A stretch of DNA of 64,000 bases from Gallionellales bacterium GWA2_54_124 (GCA_001801025.1 MGWO01000007.1:372001-436000), one strand, 5' to 3'. Shown: positions 8,131-17,985, counted from the first letter of the stretch. Translations and numbers: made by a program. The notes: a model not told the origin generated them from the sequence alone.

Positions 8131-9114
8131 TTAACGGCTGCCGTTCAATTCTTGTATCCGGCGCTCAATCTGATCCCGATCCAAAGTTGGATCCTTTGCC
8201 AGCGTGAGGGATTTTTCATAATAGGGCAGGGCCGCGGCAGGTTGATGCAGGCGATCGAGTGAAACCGCAAGGTTGTAGGCGTAGAGCGCGTTGTCAGGTG
8301 ACAGATTAAAGGCCTTGAAATAGGCTTGCTGCGCCTCTCCCCAGCGTAACTGGCGCGCCAGTACACCGCCCAGCGCATAGTGAAATTCGGGAGCGGTCGG
8401 TTTTAAATCAATCAACTCATGCAGCTGACTTTCAGCCGTCACCGGGTCTGCGTGCATGGTCAGGCTGGCAAGACCGGCTGCAGCGGCTGCATTGCCCAGA
8501 TCTTCACGCAATACCTGACGGTAGTATTCAGTGGCGCGGCCGGTTTGATTCCTGCGCTGGGCAATTACGGCGAGTCCCAGCAGCGCATCTTTTTCCTGCG
8601 GATGTTGCGCCAGCACAGTCAGATAATAGTGTTCCGCATGATCCATATTTCCTTCGGTGAGTGCAAGATAGCCGGCCTTCAGAGGATCGGTCGCAGTGCT
8701 GGCAAGGAGGCCGCTTTTTGCAGCCTTGCGTGCCGGTTTGTGTTTTTTTCGCTCGGGTTTTTTCGTGTCGACTGGATGCGTCCACGAATTATTTTTATAG
8801 GTCAGACTGTCCGCGCCACTCGCGGTTGGCGGGAGCGCGGCCAGCGTACTTTCTTGTGCAACAGTTGCTGATGCGGCAGACGGTGCCGCAGCTATCTGGT
8901 CAGCTGGCGGATGTGCTATGGGAATATATTGATTTTGATGGTAAAAATACCAGGTGAACGCGAGGCTGAATATGGCGAGTGCCGAGATGCTGTAGGTCAA
9001 CAGAAGATGGGTGCGAGAGTGTTCGATTGTCGCGCCTGACTCCGCCTGGGGCGCGGGGTTGGGTTTGCTCTCATCGCCCTGCGCGCGCTTTAACGCATCA
9101 AATAGCAGACTCAT
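8131..9114 (-). CDS. mshN: MshN-like TPR protein
   Basis: The cytoplasmic start MSLLFDALKRAQGDE is typical of MshN and related GspA-linked proteins. One transmembrane helix follows (LLLTYSISALAIFSLAFTWYF), then a Pro/Ala-rich linker and a periplasmic C-terminal half of TPR helices from about residue 145 onward (KAGYLALTEGNMDHAEHYY; ALLGLAVIAQRRN; FNLSPDNALYAYNLAVSLDR). It probably scaffolds the secretin. I chose the ATG at 9114, which overlaps the mshL stop as ATGA; the longer frame to 9150 lies in mshL coding sequence. Confidence 0.8.
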   Translation of the reverse strand: MSLLFDALKRAQGDESKPNPAPQAESGATIEHSRTHLLLTYSISALAIFSLAFTWYFYHQNQYIPIAHPPADQIAAAPSAASATVAQESTLAALPPTASGADSLTYKNNSWTHPVDTKKPERKKHKPARKAAKSGLLASTATDPLKAGYLALTEGNMDHAEHYYLTVLAQHPQEKDALLGLAVIAQRRNQTGRATEYYRQVLREDLGNAAAAAGLASLTMHADPVTAESQLHELIDLKPTAPEFHYALGGVLARQLRWGEAQQAYFKAFNLSPDNALYAYNLAVSLDRLHQPAAALPYYEKSLTLAKDPTLDRDQIERRIQELNGSR

Positions 9115-10907
9115 GGCTTCACCTCGGATTTTTGGATTGTTTTTTGCCATTCAGGCGTGCTGGCGGGTGCCTTGAACTGGCGCACCAGATCGTACTGATT
9201 CTGCTGATTCAGGATGAGCGGGCGCAGGAAAACTACCAGCTCGGACTTGGTGTTTTTGTCGTTGCGCGCCTTGAACAGTTGTCCAAAGCCCGGAATGCTG
9301 CCCAGTCCCGGTATCTGGTTGGTGTCGCCTGCGCGCGTGTCCTGCATCAGTCCACCGAGTACGGCGATGTCGCCGTTGCGCACCCTCATGATCGATTCCA
9401 TCTCACGGGTCTGGATTTGCGGGATTCGATTGAGTATCGGCGGATTATTTTGCGCCAGCACGGGATTGGGGTCGTTCGCATAGCTCAAGATGCGGGTGAT
9501 CGTTGGTCGCAAATTGAGCGTGACTTCGCTGTCGCCGCCGATCTGTGGCGTGATATACATCATAAAGCCGACCGGGACCGTGTGAACGGTGGTGGTGTAA
9601 GTTGGCAGCGTGAGCGGGGCGCCTGTCGAACCGATCGTGCCTGCTGTCACTTCGATGGTGAAATAGACCGATTCATCCACCACTTTGACTAGCCCCGTCT
9701 GGTTGTTTAATACCGACAGTTTCGGGCTGGACAGCACATGCAGTTTGCCGAAGGTCTCCAGCAATTTTATCGAACCGCTCAGATCAAACGCGCCTCCTCT
9801 GGCTCTGGCCATATTGTTGTAGCTGATGGTGCCCATTGCAGTCAGTGCCCCGACCGGCGATACCTGCGTGAGGCTAAGACCCAGTGTGCGCAGCAGCGAC
9901 CAGTCTATGCCCTGCTGGTACTGGTCAGAGAGCGTGACTTCGACGATGGTGGCTTCGAGCATGACCTGGCGGCGCGCGTTGTTCATCACCTTGTCGATGA
10001 ATTCACGGATGGACGCGTGCTGGCGGGATGTGGCGCGCACGCTGATGATGCCGGTCTCCGGGTTGGCAATCACATAGGCCGCTTCCCGGTAAGTGACGCG
10101 GCGGGCGCGGCTGGTGTTCTGCGTTTGTATCTGCGCGGGCAGGGTGGAGACGGCGCTGCGGGTGTTTCTGCCGGTGGCATCGGTCGCAGTCGTGCCGGTT
10201 TGCGGGGTGATTTGCTGCTGGTTATTTTGCTCAGTGACGGTCTCGCTCGATCCTTCCGGCAGCTTTTTGTCGGTTTCACGCAACAGATCTTTGATGTTTT
10301 CGGTCAGCGTATCCCAAAATTGATTGTCGGAAATATTGTCAATGCTGGAGTTTGATCCATTGCTGCCGCCGCCTGTTCCCTGACCTTTTCCGATCACCGC
10401 AATGCTGGTGGACATATTGATGCTGTTTTTGGCGTTGCGCGCAACGTTGGGATATTCGATCTGGTAATTTTTCAAAAAAGGGCTGTCCGGCATGATCGCG
10501 AGATTGCTGCCGTTAAGCTCGTAGCGCATATCCACCTGCCGGGCAATCGCATCGAGAATTTCCGGCAGGGTGCGATCGAGCAGATTCATGGTGACTGTGC
10601 CGGTGATGCCGGGGTGGATTTCGATGTTGAGTTTTGCATCGCGCGCCAGCGCGAAGAGGATTTCCTGCGCCAGCACGCCGTTGACCACGATGCTGTAGCG
10701 CTCGGTGGCTTTCGTTTTTTTGGGCGGTGGCGGCAGCGGTGCCGTCTCGTTCAGCGGAGGAATAGTGCCGGGAGTTTCAGCCGGCAGGGAAATGTGCTGC
10801 GCGGATGGCACCATTGCCGCAGGAAGGTTGCTGCATCCTCCCAGCGGGGTGCCGAGTGCGGCTAGCATCAGCATATTTTTCTTCATATTGTTCAGAGCGA
10901 AATGCAT
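9111..10907 (-). CDS. mshL: MSHA-type outer-membrane secretin lipoprotein MshL
   Basis: The 598-residue protein starts with a lipoprotein signal ending in LGGC, so it is probably lipid-anchored to the outer membrane. A secretin/TonB N-terminal (STN) domain follows at about 70-145 (VLAQEILFALARDAKLNIE ... ILDAIARQVDMRY). A Gly/Ser/Asn-rich linker leads to the secretin core from about 330, with PVGFMMYITPQIGGDSEVTL and VLGGLMQDT typical of the family. It forms the pore for the pilus. The ATG at 10907 has a strong GGAGGA upstream; a second ATG at 10886 has none. Ends with ATGA coupling to mshN. Confidence 0.92.
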   Translation of the reverse strand: MHFALNNMKKNMLMLAALGTPLGGCSNLPAAMVPSAQHISLPAETPGTIPPLNETAPLPPPPKKTKATERYSIVVNGVLAQEILFALARDAKLNIEIHPGITGTVTMNLLDRTLPEILDAIARQVDMRYELNGSNLAIMPDSPFLKNYQIEYPNVARNAKNSINMSTSIAVIGKGQGTGGGSNGSNSSIDNISDNQFWDTLTENIKDLLRETDKKLPEGSSETVTEQNNQQQITPQTGTTATDATGRNTRSAVSTLPAQIQTQNTSRARRVTYREAAYVIANPETGIISVRATSRQHASIREFIDKVMNNARRQVMLEATIVEVTLSDQYQQGIDWSLLRTLGLSLTQVSPVGALTAMGTISYNNMARARGGAFDLSGSIKLLETFGKLHVLSSPKLSVLNNQTGLVKVVDESVYFTIEVTAGTIGSTGAPLTLPTYTTTVHTVPVGFMMYITPQIGGDSEVTLNLRPTITRILSYANDPNPVLAQNNPPILNRIPQIQTREMESIMRVRNGDIAVLGGLMQDTRAGDTNQIPGLGSIPGFGQLFKARNDKNTKSELVVFLRPLILNQQNQYDLVRQFKAPASTPEWQKTIQKSEVKP

Positions 10908-11058
10908 TGCCCGTTCCTCCCGAGTGCGACTGTTTGGCTGACGTGCAGTCTTTCACCTGAGCTGGACAGGGTCAATATGCCTAAAGGTCTATGTAATTAG
11001 TCTGATAGGGAAGTTGCGGGTGGCAGAATAGGATTTTTCTGCTGCGGATCAGGAACGC

Positions 11059-11943
11059 TTATTTGAAGTGCCAGATGAGCAGAGTGGTGCTTAGCAGCAG
11101 CGCGGTCGCAGCAGGCCAAATGTACTTACTCAAACTGGACGATGAGAAGTTCGTACCGACATCGCCGATCGCGATTTTTACGTGGTGTGCGCTGACCTGT
11201 TTTTTCCCTTCAGCATAGGCGGCGAGCAGCGACTTATCTGCGATCAGGTTGAGGCGGCGTGCCCGTCCGTTGGCATCATTGAGCAGTCGTTTCATGGCGG
11301 CAGCGGAAAACAGCGGGCCTTCATGCCATCCTGCGATGCGAAGGCGGTGATTCAGATAGCGGGCAGCTTCGATGCGGGGCATATTTTTCAGCCTGAACCG
11401 GTACACCACGCGGTCACGCACCTGCCGCATGGCGGGCGTCGCAAGCAGGGTGTCAAGTTCAGGTTGGCCGCACAGGATGATCTGCACCAGTTTGCAATGA
11501 TCGGTTTCAAGGTTGGAGAGTCGTCTGATTTCTTCGATTGCATCGCCCGGCATGGTGTGCGCTTCGTCTATCAGTACCATCACCTGACGACCATTGACGT
11601 GTCGCCTGATCAGTTCATGCTGCAGCGATTCAAGTCCTGTCCCGGTGCTGGTCAATCCCAGATCACGTGCGATGACGTCGATGATTTCGTCGCGCGAAAA
11701 GGCAGGATTGGGCAGGTATACTGTATCGACAGTGTCAGGCAGGCGCGAGAGCAGAACGCGGGTCAGCAATGTTTTTCCGCTGCCGACTTCGCCGGTTAAC
11801 AGCACGATCCCCTCGCGCTGCACGCAGGCATACAAGAGCTCTTCGATAAACAGGCTGCCGCCGTCAAAGAAAAATTCCGGATCGGGGGTGATGGAAAACG
11901 GTGGCAGGCTAAGGCCGAAATAATCGAGATAGAGTGAGGACAT
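11059..11943 (-). CDS. mshM: MshM/ExeA-family AAA ATPase
   Basis: The 294-residue protein begins YFGLSLPPFSITPDPEFFF, the hallmark of the ExeA/MshM family, followed by Walker A GEVGSGKTLL at about residue 50 and Walker B VMVLIDEAH at about 120. A single C-terminal membrane helix (YIWPAATALLLSTTLLIWHF) anchors it in the inner membrane. In related systems it assists insertion or assembly of the secretin. It is the first gene of the pilus operon here and is separated from mshL by 151 bases in which I recognise no strong terminator. Confidence 0.88.
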   Translation of the reverse strand: MSSLYLDYFGLSLPPFSITPDPEFFFDGGSLFIEELLYACVQREGIVLLTGEVGSGKTLLTRVLLSRLPDTVDTVYLPNPAFSRDEIIDVIARDLGLTSTGTGLESLQHELIRRHVNGRQVMVLIDEAHTMPGDAIEEIRRLSNLETDHCKLVQIILCGQPELDTLLATPAMRQVRDRVVYRFRLKNMPRIEAARYLNHRLRIAGWHEGPLFSAAAMKRLLNDANGRARRLNLIADKSLLAAYAEGKKQVSAHHVKIAIGDVGTNFSSSSLSKYIWPAATALLLSTTLLIWHFK

Positions 11944-12072
11944 GGGGCATCGTATGGCCCCTGTTTCTTCGCTGTCAATTGGCCAAAGTATATAGGCAGT
12001 TGGTTTTGTCTCTTGCCCGCTGCCGCTATTTGCGCTCTAATACGGCTCGTTTTTAACTGTATTAAGCTCAAA

Positions 12073-12669
12073 ATGAAATTTTTAGAATCATTATTCGAAG
12101 GTAGTTTGTGGAACAGCCGTTTTGTCATTCTGGCCGCTGTCATTGGCAGTCTGGTGGCAGGATTCGTGATTTTTTACATGGCCACAGTCGACGTGTATTT
12201 CCTGTTCAAGCACGCGCTGCATTATGCGGATGCAAGTCTGTCGGATGAAGCGCGCAAGGCTTTGCATGACAGTACGGTATCCCACATCGTTGAGGTGGTC
12301 GACGGCTATCTGCTGGCAACCGTGATGCTGATTTTCTCCCTCGGTTTGTATGAACTGTTCATCAGCGACATCGATCAGGCGCACGGCAGCAAGGCGTCGA
12401 GCAAGATTCTGGTGATCAATAATCTGGATGACCTGAAAGGCCGTTTGGCTAAGGTGATTTTGATGATCATGATCGTGACCCTGTTTGAAGAGGCGTTGCA
12501 CATGAAGCTTGAAGCACCGATAGATCTGGTTTATCTGGGAGCGAGTATCACGCTGATCGCTCTGGCGTTGTATTTCAGTCATGCGGCAGAGCACGGTGCA
12601 GTCAGCCATGACGAGCCGGCTTCAGACGAAGAAGACGCGCCTGCGGCCCCTAAGAAGCACGGTCACTGA
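12073..12669 (+). CDS. YqhA/UPF0114-family inner membrane protein
   Basis: The 198-residue membrane protein starts MKFLESLFEGSLWNSRF, a typical UPF0114 opening. It has about four hydrophobic segments (AVIGSLVAGFVIFYMATVDV; DGYLLATVMLIFSLGLYEL; VILMIMIVTLFEEAL; ITLIALALYFSHAAEH) and the family words GLYELF and VIL. The C-terminus is acidic with a His-ending tail (PKKHGH). Function is not established for the family. The ATG at 12073 is chosen because residues upstream of it are not membrane-like or conserved. Its stop overlaps the next start (TGATG), so it is co-translated with a thioredoxin-like protein. Confidence 0.85.
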   Translation: MKFLESLFEGSLWNSRFVILAAVIGSLVAGFVIFYMATVDVYFLFKHALHYADASLSDEARKALHDSTVSHIVEVVDGYLLATVMLIFSLGLYELFISDIDQAHGSKASSKILVINNLDDLKGRLAKVILMIMIVTLFEEALHMKLEAPIDLVYLGASITLIALALYFSHAAEHGAVSHDEPASDEEDAPAAPKKHGH

Positions 12670-13130
12670 TGTTAAGAGCCTTATTTGCCTTGATGGCGGT
12701 GTTACTGGCATTGTCCAGCCATGCCGGTGATTTCACGCTGACGGATCAGCAGGGCAAGGTTCACCATTTGTCGGATTATCGCGGGAAATGGGTGCTGGTG
12801 AATTATTGGGCGACCTGGTGCCCGCCGTGTCTTGCTGAGATTCCTGAACTCAATGCGCTGCACGCTGCGCATAAGAACACGGATCTTGTCGTGATCGGCA
12901 TTGCGATGGATTACAGTTCAGCCAAGGTGGTGGCGGATTTTGTCAGGAAGCACGGCATCAGTTATCCCGTCGTGCTGGGTAATCGTAAAGTTATCGCGCA
13001 AATCGGCGAGCTCGATGTGCTGCCGACCAGCTACCTGTACAGCCCGTCAGGCGAGCAGGTCAGTATGCAAGCCGGTGAAGTCACACGCGAATCCGTCGAG
13101 CACTATATCAAGAGCAAGAAACTCAACTAA
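12669..13130 (+). CDS. TlpA-like periplasmic thioredoxin
   Basis: The 153-residue protein has a signal peptide (MLRALFALMAVLLALSSHAG) and a thioredoxin fold of the TlpA/ResA/DsbE group. The active site is WATWCPPC at about residue 50 (CxxC with two Pro), and the cis-Pro segment reads LDVLPTSYL. Proteins of this type reduce disulfides in the periplasm, for example during cytochrome c maturation or oxidative defence; the substrate cannot be told here. The stop overlaps the stop of the convergent transglycosylase gene by three bases. Confidence 0.9.
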   Translation: MLRALFALMAVLLALSSHAGDFTLTDQQGKVHHLSDYRGKWVLVNYWATWCPPCLAEIPELNALHAAHKNTDLVVIGIAMDYSSAKVVADFVRKHGISYPVVLGNRKVIAQIGELDVLPTSYLYSPSGEQVSMQAGEVTRESVEHYIKSKKLN

Positions 13131-13801
13131 GGTTGGGCGCTGGCGACGTTGCGTTGCGGTGCGAGCCAGTGTCCGTGCCAGGCTGCGCGCACCATGTTGG
13201 GGTATTCAGGTCGTCCTAAACTGCCGTTGTAACGTCCCAAAGCCCGGAACAGGTCGCCTTTTTCGATATCCAGATAGTGGCGCAATATCGTACAACCGTA
13301 GCGCAGGTTGACGCGCAGGTGGAACAGGTCTTGTTCTGCCGTGCCGATTTCACGCACCCAGAACGGCATCACCTGCATATAGCCGCGTGCACCGGCAGAT
13401 GAGACCGCATATTTTTTAAACCCACTCTCTACCTCGATCAAACCGAGCACCAGTTGCGGGTCGAGTCCTGCGCGGGTGGCCTCGTAATGCACCGTGTTCA
13501 AAAAATCGCTGCGAAACTGCTTATCCGGCAGGCGTTTTTCTAAACGGTGCGACATGTCGTTGAGCCAGCGGTCAGCCTCGTATTGGCTGGCAAAGGCAAG
13601 CTTGGGTGCGGCCATATCCGATACGCTGTGTTGCAATACCGCACGTACGCTGGCCGACAAGGGGGAGGCGACCTGCGCACCCGCAAAGGCGCTCGTGGTG
13701 AACAACAGGAACAAGCTGCAAGCTGCGAGGGACAAGCGCAAAGCTGGATAGCAGCTTTTACTTGCGTCTTGTACTTCGCACCTTGTCTCTGTTTTTTTCA
13801 T
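13127..13801 (-). CDS. Lytic transglycosylase (SLT domain)
   Basis: The 224-residue exported protein carries an SLT domain. The catalytic Glu lies in [16 protein letters not shown] (about residue 125), followed by [12 protein letters not shown] and [13 protein letters not shown]. It would cleave glycan strands of peptidoglycan in the periplasm. The N-terminus is odd: residues about 4-31 are encoded by heptad-phased hairpin DNA (13709-13790), which gives a long n-region [15 protein letters not shown] before the hydrophobic core. The ATG at 13801 overlaps the proS stop as ATGA, so the gene is downstream of proS in one operon. Confidence 0.88.
   Translation of the reverse strand: MKKTETRCEVQDASKSCYPALRLSLAACSLFLLFTTSAFAGAQVASPLSASVRAVLQHSVSDMAAPKLAFASQYEADRWLNDMSHRLEKRLPDKQFRSDFLNTVHYEATRAGLDPQLVLGLIEVESGFKKYAVSSAGARGYMQVMPFWVREIGTAEQDLFHLRVNLRYGCTILRHYLDIEKGDLFRALGRYNGSLGRPEYPNMVRAAWHGHWLAPQRNVASAQP
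13709..13790. repeat. Heptad-phased hairpin inside transglycosylase signal-peptide region
   Basis: Read on the plus strand, successive 7-bp units end in AAG or GAG on the left (GAACAAG, CTGCAAG, CTGCGAG, GGACAAG, CGCAAAG) and in CTTG-type words on the right (TTACTTG, CGTCTTG, TACTTCG, CACCTTG). The two halves can fold on each other. The element lies wholly in coding sequence. Confidence 0.7.
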
Positions 13802-15507
13802 AGTTTGGATTGTAGGAATTCCAGTGTGCTTTGCAAGGGGATGGACAGGGCTGCGTCATCTCGGCGTCCCTGATATTCGATCATCCCTTCCTTCAAACCT
13901 CGGTCGCCGATTACAAGGCGATGCGGAATGCCGATCAGTTCCATGTCGGCAAACATTACGCCCGGACGCTCGTCGCGGTCGTCGAACAACACCTCGATCC
14001 CCGATGCTTTTAATTCGGCATATAGCTGTTCTGCCGCTGCACGCACAGACTCGCTCTTGTTCATGCCGATGGGTACGAGGGCGACTTGAAAGGGGGCGAT
14101 GGCAGCCGGCAATGTGATGCCGCGCGGGTCGTGGTTCTGTTCGATGGCGGCCGCTACGATGCGCGATACGCCGATGCCGTAGCAGCCCATTTCAAGTGTC
14201 TGTGCTTTTCCTTGTGCATCGAGGAAGGTGGCTTTCATGTCGGCGGCATATTTGGTGCGCAACTGGAAAATGTGACCGACTTCGATGCCGCGGCAAATTT
14301 CCAGTGTGCCTTTACCATCCGGTGAAATATCGCCCGTGACGACATTGCGGACATCGGCCACCAGATCGGCTTCCGGTAAATCGCGTCCCCAGTTGATCCC
14401 TGCGGTGTGGAACTTGGGCGTATTGGCGCCGGCAACGAAATCGCTCATGACGGCAACGGCATTGTCGGCAATCACGCGCACCTGAGTCCGGTCGATGTCG
14501 ACGGGGCCTAAAAAGCCGGGCGGGCAATTGAAGAAGGCGCGAATTTCATCTTCGCGGGCGAAACGGAAGTCGGCAAGCCCTGGCAGCTTGGCAGTCTTAA
14601 TTTCATTGAGACTATGGTCGCCGCGCAACAGAACGATGTGCAGCTGGTCGGATGCCACCAGTGCCAGCAGTTTGACGGTGCGCTGCAAGGGGATGTTCAA
14701 CAGTTCGGCGACCTGCTCGCAGGTAGTCTGTTTTGGGGTGTCCACATTGCGTAATGCTTCGGCGGGCGCTGCGCGTGGCGTGTCCGGCGTTACCGCTTCG
14801 GCCAGTTCCACGTTGGCGGCGTAGCTGGAGTTCGGGCAATAGGCCAGTGCATCTTCGCCTGAATCGGCCAGCACGTGAAACTCATGTGAACCGCTACCGC
14901 CGATTGCGCCGGTGTCGGCGGCGACCGCGCGGAATTTCAGTCCCAGGCGCGTGAAGATGCGGCTGTAAGTCTGGTACATCACGGCATAAGTTTGCTCCAA
15001 ACTGTCGAAGTCTGCATGGAACGAATAGGCGTCCTTCATCAAAAATTCCCGTGCGCGCATCACGCCGAAACGGGGGCGCACTTCATCCCGGAATTTAGTC
15101 TGGATCTGGTAGAAATTGACCGGCAGCTGACGGTAGCTGCGAATTTCGCGGCGCGCGATGTCGGTGATGACTTCCTCGTGGGTCGGGCCGAAACAGAACT
15201 GATTGTTGTGGCGATCTTTGATTTTTAGCATCTGCGGGCCGAAGATTTCCCAGCGCCCGGTTTCATCCCATAACTCTGCCGGTTGCACGGCCGGCATTAA
15301 CAGCTCGATTGCGCCGCTATTGTTCATCTCTTCGCGCACGATGGCTTCCACTTTGCGCAACGCACGCAGTCCAAGCGGCATCCAGGTGTACAGGCCGCTG
15401 GCCAGCTTTCTGATATAGCCTGCCCGCATCATCAGGATGTGGCTGGGCAGTTCCGCTTCGGACGGTGCTTCTTTGAGTGTGGAGATAAAAAATTGTGAGA
15501 CGCGCAT
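13798..15507 (-). CDS. proS: Prolyl-tRNA synthetase
   Basis: A class II synthetase of 569 residues, the usual length of the bacterial type with an editing insertion. Motif 2 region [21 protein letters not shown] and motif 3 region [14 protein letters not shown] are clear. The INS editing domain lies between (about 220-385), and the anticodon-binding domain is at the C-terminus ([20 protein letters not shown]). It charges tRNA-Pro in the cytoplasm. I chose the ATG at 15507 ([20 protein letters not shown]), which matches the family start; the open frame to 15570 adds non-conserved residues. Confidence 0.97.
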   Translation of the reverse strand: MRVSQFFISTLKEAPSEAELPSHILMMRAGYIRKLASGLYTWMPLGLRALRKVEAIVREEMNNSGAIELLMPAVQPAELWDETGRWEIFGPQMLKIKDRHNNQFCFGPTHEEVITDIARREIRSYRQLPVNFYQIQTKFRDEVRPRFGVMRAREFLMKDAYSFHADFDSLEQTYAVMYQTYSRIFTRLGLKFRAVAADTGAIGGSGSHEFHVLADSGEDALAYCPNSSYAANVELAEAVTPDTPRAAPAEALRNVDTPKQTTCEQVAELLNIPLQRTVKLLALVASDQLHIVLLRGDHSLNEIKTAKLPGLADFRFAREDEIRAFFNCPPGFLGPVDIDRTQVRVIADNAVAVMSDFVAGANTPKFHTAGINWGRDLPEADLVADVRNVVTGDISPDGKGTLEICRGIEVGHIFQLRTKYAADMKATFLDAQGKAQTLEMGCYGIGVSRIVAAAIEQNHDPRGITLPAAIAPFQVALVPIGMNKSESVRAAAEQLYAELKASGIEVLFDDRDERPGVMFADMELIGIPHRLVIGDRGLKEGMIEYQGRRDDAALSIPLQSTLEFLQSKL

Positions 15508-15706
15508 GATGGCAAAGGTAAAAAGTTGTAATGAGATGGTAATTTTACAGGGAATAGGCAGGCTGCGCATTCACATGTCGCAGCTTTGTCTTCAGCATAT
15601 CGGCACAATTGCCCGGACTAGGTAAGTCTATGGTGTATATTCGCTTTTCAATAAAGGGGAAATGTGAAAGAATCCGTATATTGAAATTAACCTGATAGAG
15701 TGAAAA

Positions 15707-16231
15707 ATGATAGACCGAGACGGCTACCGCCCGAATGTCGGCATCATTATCACGAATGACAAAAATCAAGTATTCTGGGGGAAGCGGATTAGGCAGCATG
15801 CCTGGCAGTTTCCGCAAGGCGGGATACAGCACGGGGAAAATCCTGAGCAGGCGATGTATCGCGAGTTGTACGAAGAAGTCGGCCTGATGCCTGAACATGT
15901 GGAGATACTCGGGCGCACCCGTGAATGGATGCGCTATGAAGTCCCGCAGAGCTGGAGTCGGAGAGAATCGCGAGGCGGTTATCGCGGGCAGAAGCAGATT
16001 TGGTTTTTGTTGCGTTTAGTAGGACGTGATTGTGATGTTTGTTTGCGTGCATGCGCGCATCCTGAATTTGATGCATGGCGCTGGAATGATTACTGGCTGG
16101 ATATTCAGGCCGTGATTGAATTTAAGCGTGAAGTTTATACCAAGGCGTTGAATGAATTGGTTCGTTACTTGCCCGAACCGAAAATTAAGTGTGTCTGTTC
16201 GCCGCACGCGCATGATTTCGTACGTGCATAG
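15707..16231 (+). CDS. rppH: RNA pyrophosphohydrolase (Nudix)
   Basis: The 174-residue protein begins [18 protein letters not shown], the conserved RppH opening. The Nudix box runs from [20 protein letters not shown] and ends in VGL (about residues 38-60). The later words [12 protein letters not shown] and [11 protein letters not shown] are also conserved. It removes pyrophosphate from the 5' end of mRNAs, starting their decay. The gene is divergent from proS with 199 bases between the two starts. Confidence 0.96.
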   Translation: MIDRDGYRPNVGIIITNDKNQVFWGKRIRQHAWQFPQGGIQHGENPEQAMYRELYEEVGLMPEHVEILGRTREWMRYEVPQSWSRRESRGGYRGQKQIWFLLRLVGRDCDVCLRACAHPEFDAWRWNDYWLDIQAVIEFKREVYTKALNELVRYLPEPKIKCVCSPHAHDFVRA

Positions 16232-16265
16232 ATATTTTTTTAATATATAGTTTGGGAGCGGAAGC

Positions 16266-16862
16266 ATGATTAGAGAATATTCCGGGTTGCAATCACATCC
16301 GTTGAAAACGGGTTCGTCATTTGTGCGTCCCGTGCAGGCGTTCCCTGAGCGCGTCAAGCTGAGTGATCCTGCTGCGTCCGTTATGACGGATTTAACCCGT
16401 ATCTCCGTGATCAGCGTGCGCGCTAAGACCTCAATGGAACGCGCCAATGCCAAGATGATCCGTTACGGCATCCGGATGTTGCTGGTGCTGGACGATAATG
16501 ATCAGGTGGCCGGTTTGCTGACAGCCTCCGATGTGCTAGGCGAAAAACCGATGCGTTTTTTGCAAAATATGGGAGGAACGCACGCCGATATCATGGTGCG
16601 CGACATCATGAGTACGCAGCGTGAATTGAGTGCAATGAAGATTGAGGATGTGCAGAAGGCTAAAGTGGGTGACATCGTTGCCAGTTTGAAGAAATCCAAC
16701 CGGCAGCATGCACTGGTGGTTACTGAAGGGCCGGATGGCAAGCAAACCGTGTGCGGCTTGTTCTCGATTACGCAGATTGCCCGCTTGCTCGGGGCGCAGG
16801 TGCAGAGTTTCGAATTAGCGCGTACCTTTGAAGAAATTGAAGCGGCTATCAGCCACGGTTAA
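16266..16862 (+). CDS. CBS-domain protein
   Basis: The 198-residue cytoplasmic protein has two CBS motifs, at about residues 38-90 (ISVRAKTSMERANAKMI and MLLVLDDNDQVAGLLTASDV) and 110-180 (KVGDIVASLKKSNRQHALVV and GLFSITQIARLLG). Such pairs bind adenosine nucleotides or similar ligands. No catalytic domain is attached. A GGGAGCGG box precedes the ATG. A candidate terminator follows. Confidence 0.85.
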   Translation: MIREYSGLQSHPLKTGSSFVRPVQAFPERVKLSDPAASVMTDLTRISVISVRAKTSMERANAKMIRYGIRMLLVLDDNDQVAGLLTASDVLGEKPMRFLQNMGGTHADIMVRDIMSTQRELSAMKIEDVQKAKVGDIVASLKKSNRQHALVVTEGPDGKQTVCGLFSITQIARLLGAQVQSFELARTFEEIEAAISHG

Positions 16863-16884
16863 GTTCTAATCCACTATATAAAAT

Positions 16885-16927
16885 CGGCCATGAGATTTCT
16901 TAGCTGAATCTTATGTGCCGGTTTTTT
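16885..16927 (+). terminator. Candidate intrinsic terminator after CBS gene
   Basis: The sequence CGGCCATGAGATT pairs with AATCTTATG-T-GCCG, one bulged base and one G-T pair, around a nine-base loop, and is followed by TTTTTT. Confidence 0.65.
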
Positions 16928-16971
16928 GTTATATCCCGAGTACTTAAATTGAAAATTCAGAAGGACTGTTA

Positions 16972-17982
16972 ATGAGTTCATTATCGAAACGTGTTGTGCT
17001 TCTTGTTTTATTGTCGGCTGTCGCCGGATGTTCTACGATCAAAGATGCAAAAAATACCGTAGGTGAGTGGTTGGGAGGCGGTAGCGGTACGATTGAAACT
17101 GCCAAAATTGTAGCGCCGGTCAGCACGCCTGGACTTAAGTACGGTGCTACCCTGCGCGTGCTTAACTATGTCGATCAGCGTAAAGTCAGCAATCCGCGCT
17201 ATCTCGGTCAAATGACCACGCAGGTCGGCGGCATGAGCGGCAAGGAATTAATTCTCGATCAGGATGTCGCCACCCTTGCCACAGCTGCAATAAAGCGCCG
17301 TTTCGATGCGGAAGGTTTTCAGGTTATGGAAGGCTCAAGTGCCGCGAATGCCATCTTTGAGGTCACGGGTGTTGTGAAAGAATTAACACTCAACGTTAAG
17401 GAACGCGATGATGTCACGATTGCGATCGAGACGACAGTGAAGGAAGTTGCAACCAGCAAAGTGATCTGGTCTGGGCTGGTCAACGAGAAACACAACCGTT
17501 TTGCAGGGGTGTCCGGCAATAATAAAGACGATGTGATGGCTTATTTGAACAGGGAATTAAAGGTTGCCAGTACCAAGACGGTTGAGGCCATTAGTTCATC
17601 CCTGATGGCGGGGCGTCCGGACCTATTTAATCTGACGCCCGGCAGTAAGCCGGTTCCCGGTGTGACGGTTTATGTTGCGCCATCCTTGTCTAAGGCCGCT
17701 CCTGTATCCTCTACCATGCAGAGCGTGCAGGGCGATGTACAGCCTTCGACGTACCGCCCGCATGCCAGTGAAGCGAATGGTTTGTTGCTGGTGAATACCA
17801 ATCCGCCGCGCGCCAAGGTGTATCTCGATGGCGTGTATTACGGTATGTCACCGTTGCGTCTGGAGATGGAGCCTGGCATTCATGCGATCAGCGTGAAACT
17901 TGCGGGCTACAATATGGTGACTGAAAAGGTGTCTGTACGGCGCGGTGATAACACCGAAATCGAACTGAATCTGGAACACTAA
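16972..17982 (+). CDS. Outer-membrane lipoprotein with C-terminal PEGA domain
   Basis: The 336-residue protein has a lipoprotein signal with lipobox SAVAGC (Cys20). The middle (about 55-220) is an alpha/beta domain of the kind found in YajG/CsgG-like lipoproteins (ATLRVLNYVDQRKVSNPRY; ATAAIKRRFDAEGFQVM); the exact family is uncertain. The last 70 residues form a PEGA motif (GLLLVNTNPPRAKVYLDG then SPLRLEMEPGIHAISVKLAG), a surface beta-domain often linked to S-layer or envelope proteins. Role is probably envelope structure or trafficking. The gene stands alone with a strong terminator after it. Confidence 0.75.
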   Translation: MSSLSKRVVLLVLLSAVAGCSTIKDAKNTVGEWLGGGSGTIETAKIVAPVSTPGLKYGATLRVLNYVDQRKVSNPRYLGQMTTQVGGMSGKELILDQDVATLATAAIKRRFDAEGFQVMEGSSAANAIFEVTGVVKELTLNVKERDDVTIAIETTVKEVATSKVIWSGLVNEKHNRFAGVSGNNKDDVMAYLNRELKVASTKTVEAISSSLMAGRPDLFNLTPGSKPVPGVTVYVAPSLSKAAPVSSTMQSVQGDVQPSTYRPHASEANGLLLVNTNPPRAKVYLDGVYYGMSPLRLEMEPGIHAISVKLAGYNMVTEKVSVRRGDNTEIELNLEH

Positions 17983-17985
17983 AGG

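Noticed and set aside
8979-9692. 237-codon plus-strand frame over mshL/mshN
   Set aside because: Opposite-strand shadow of genes with clear domain structure.
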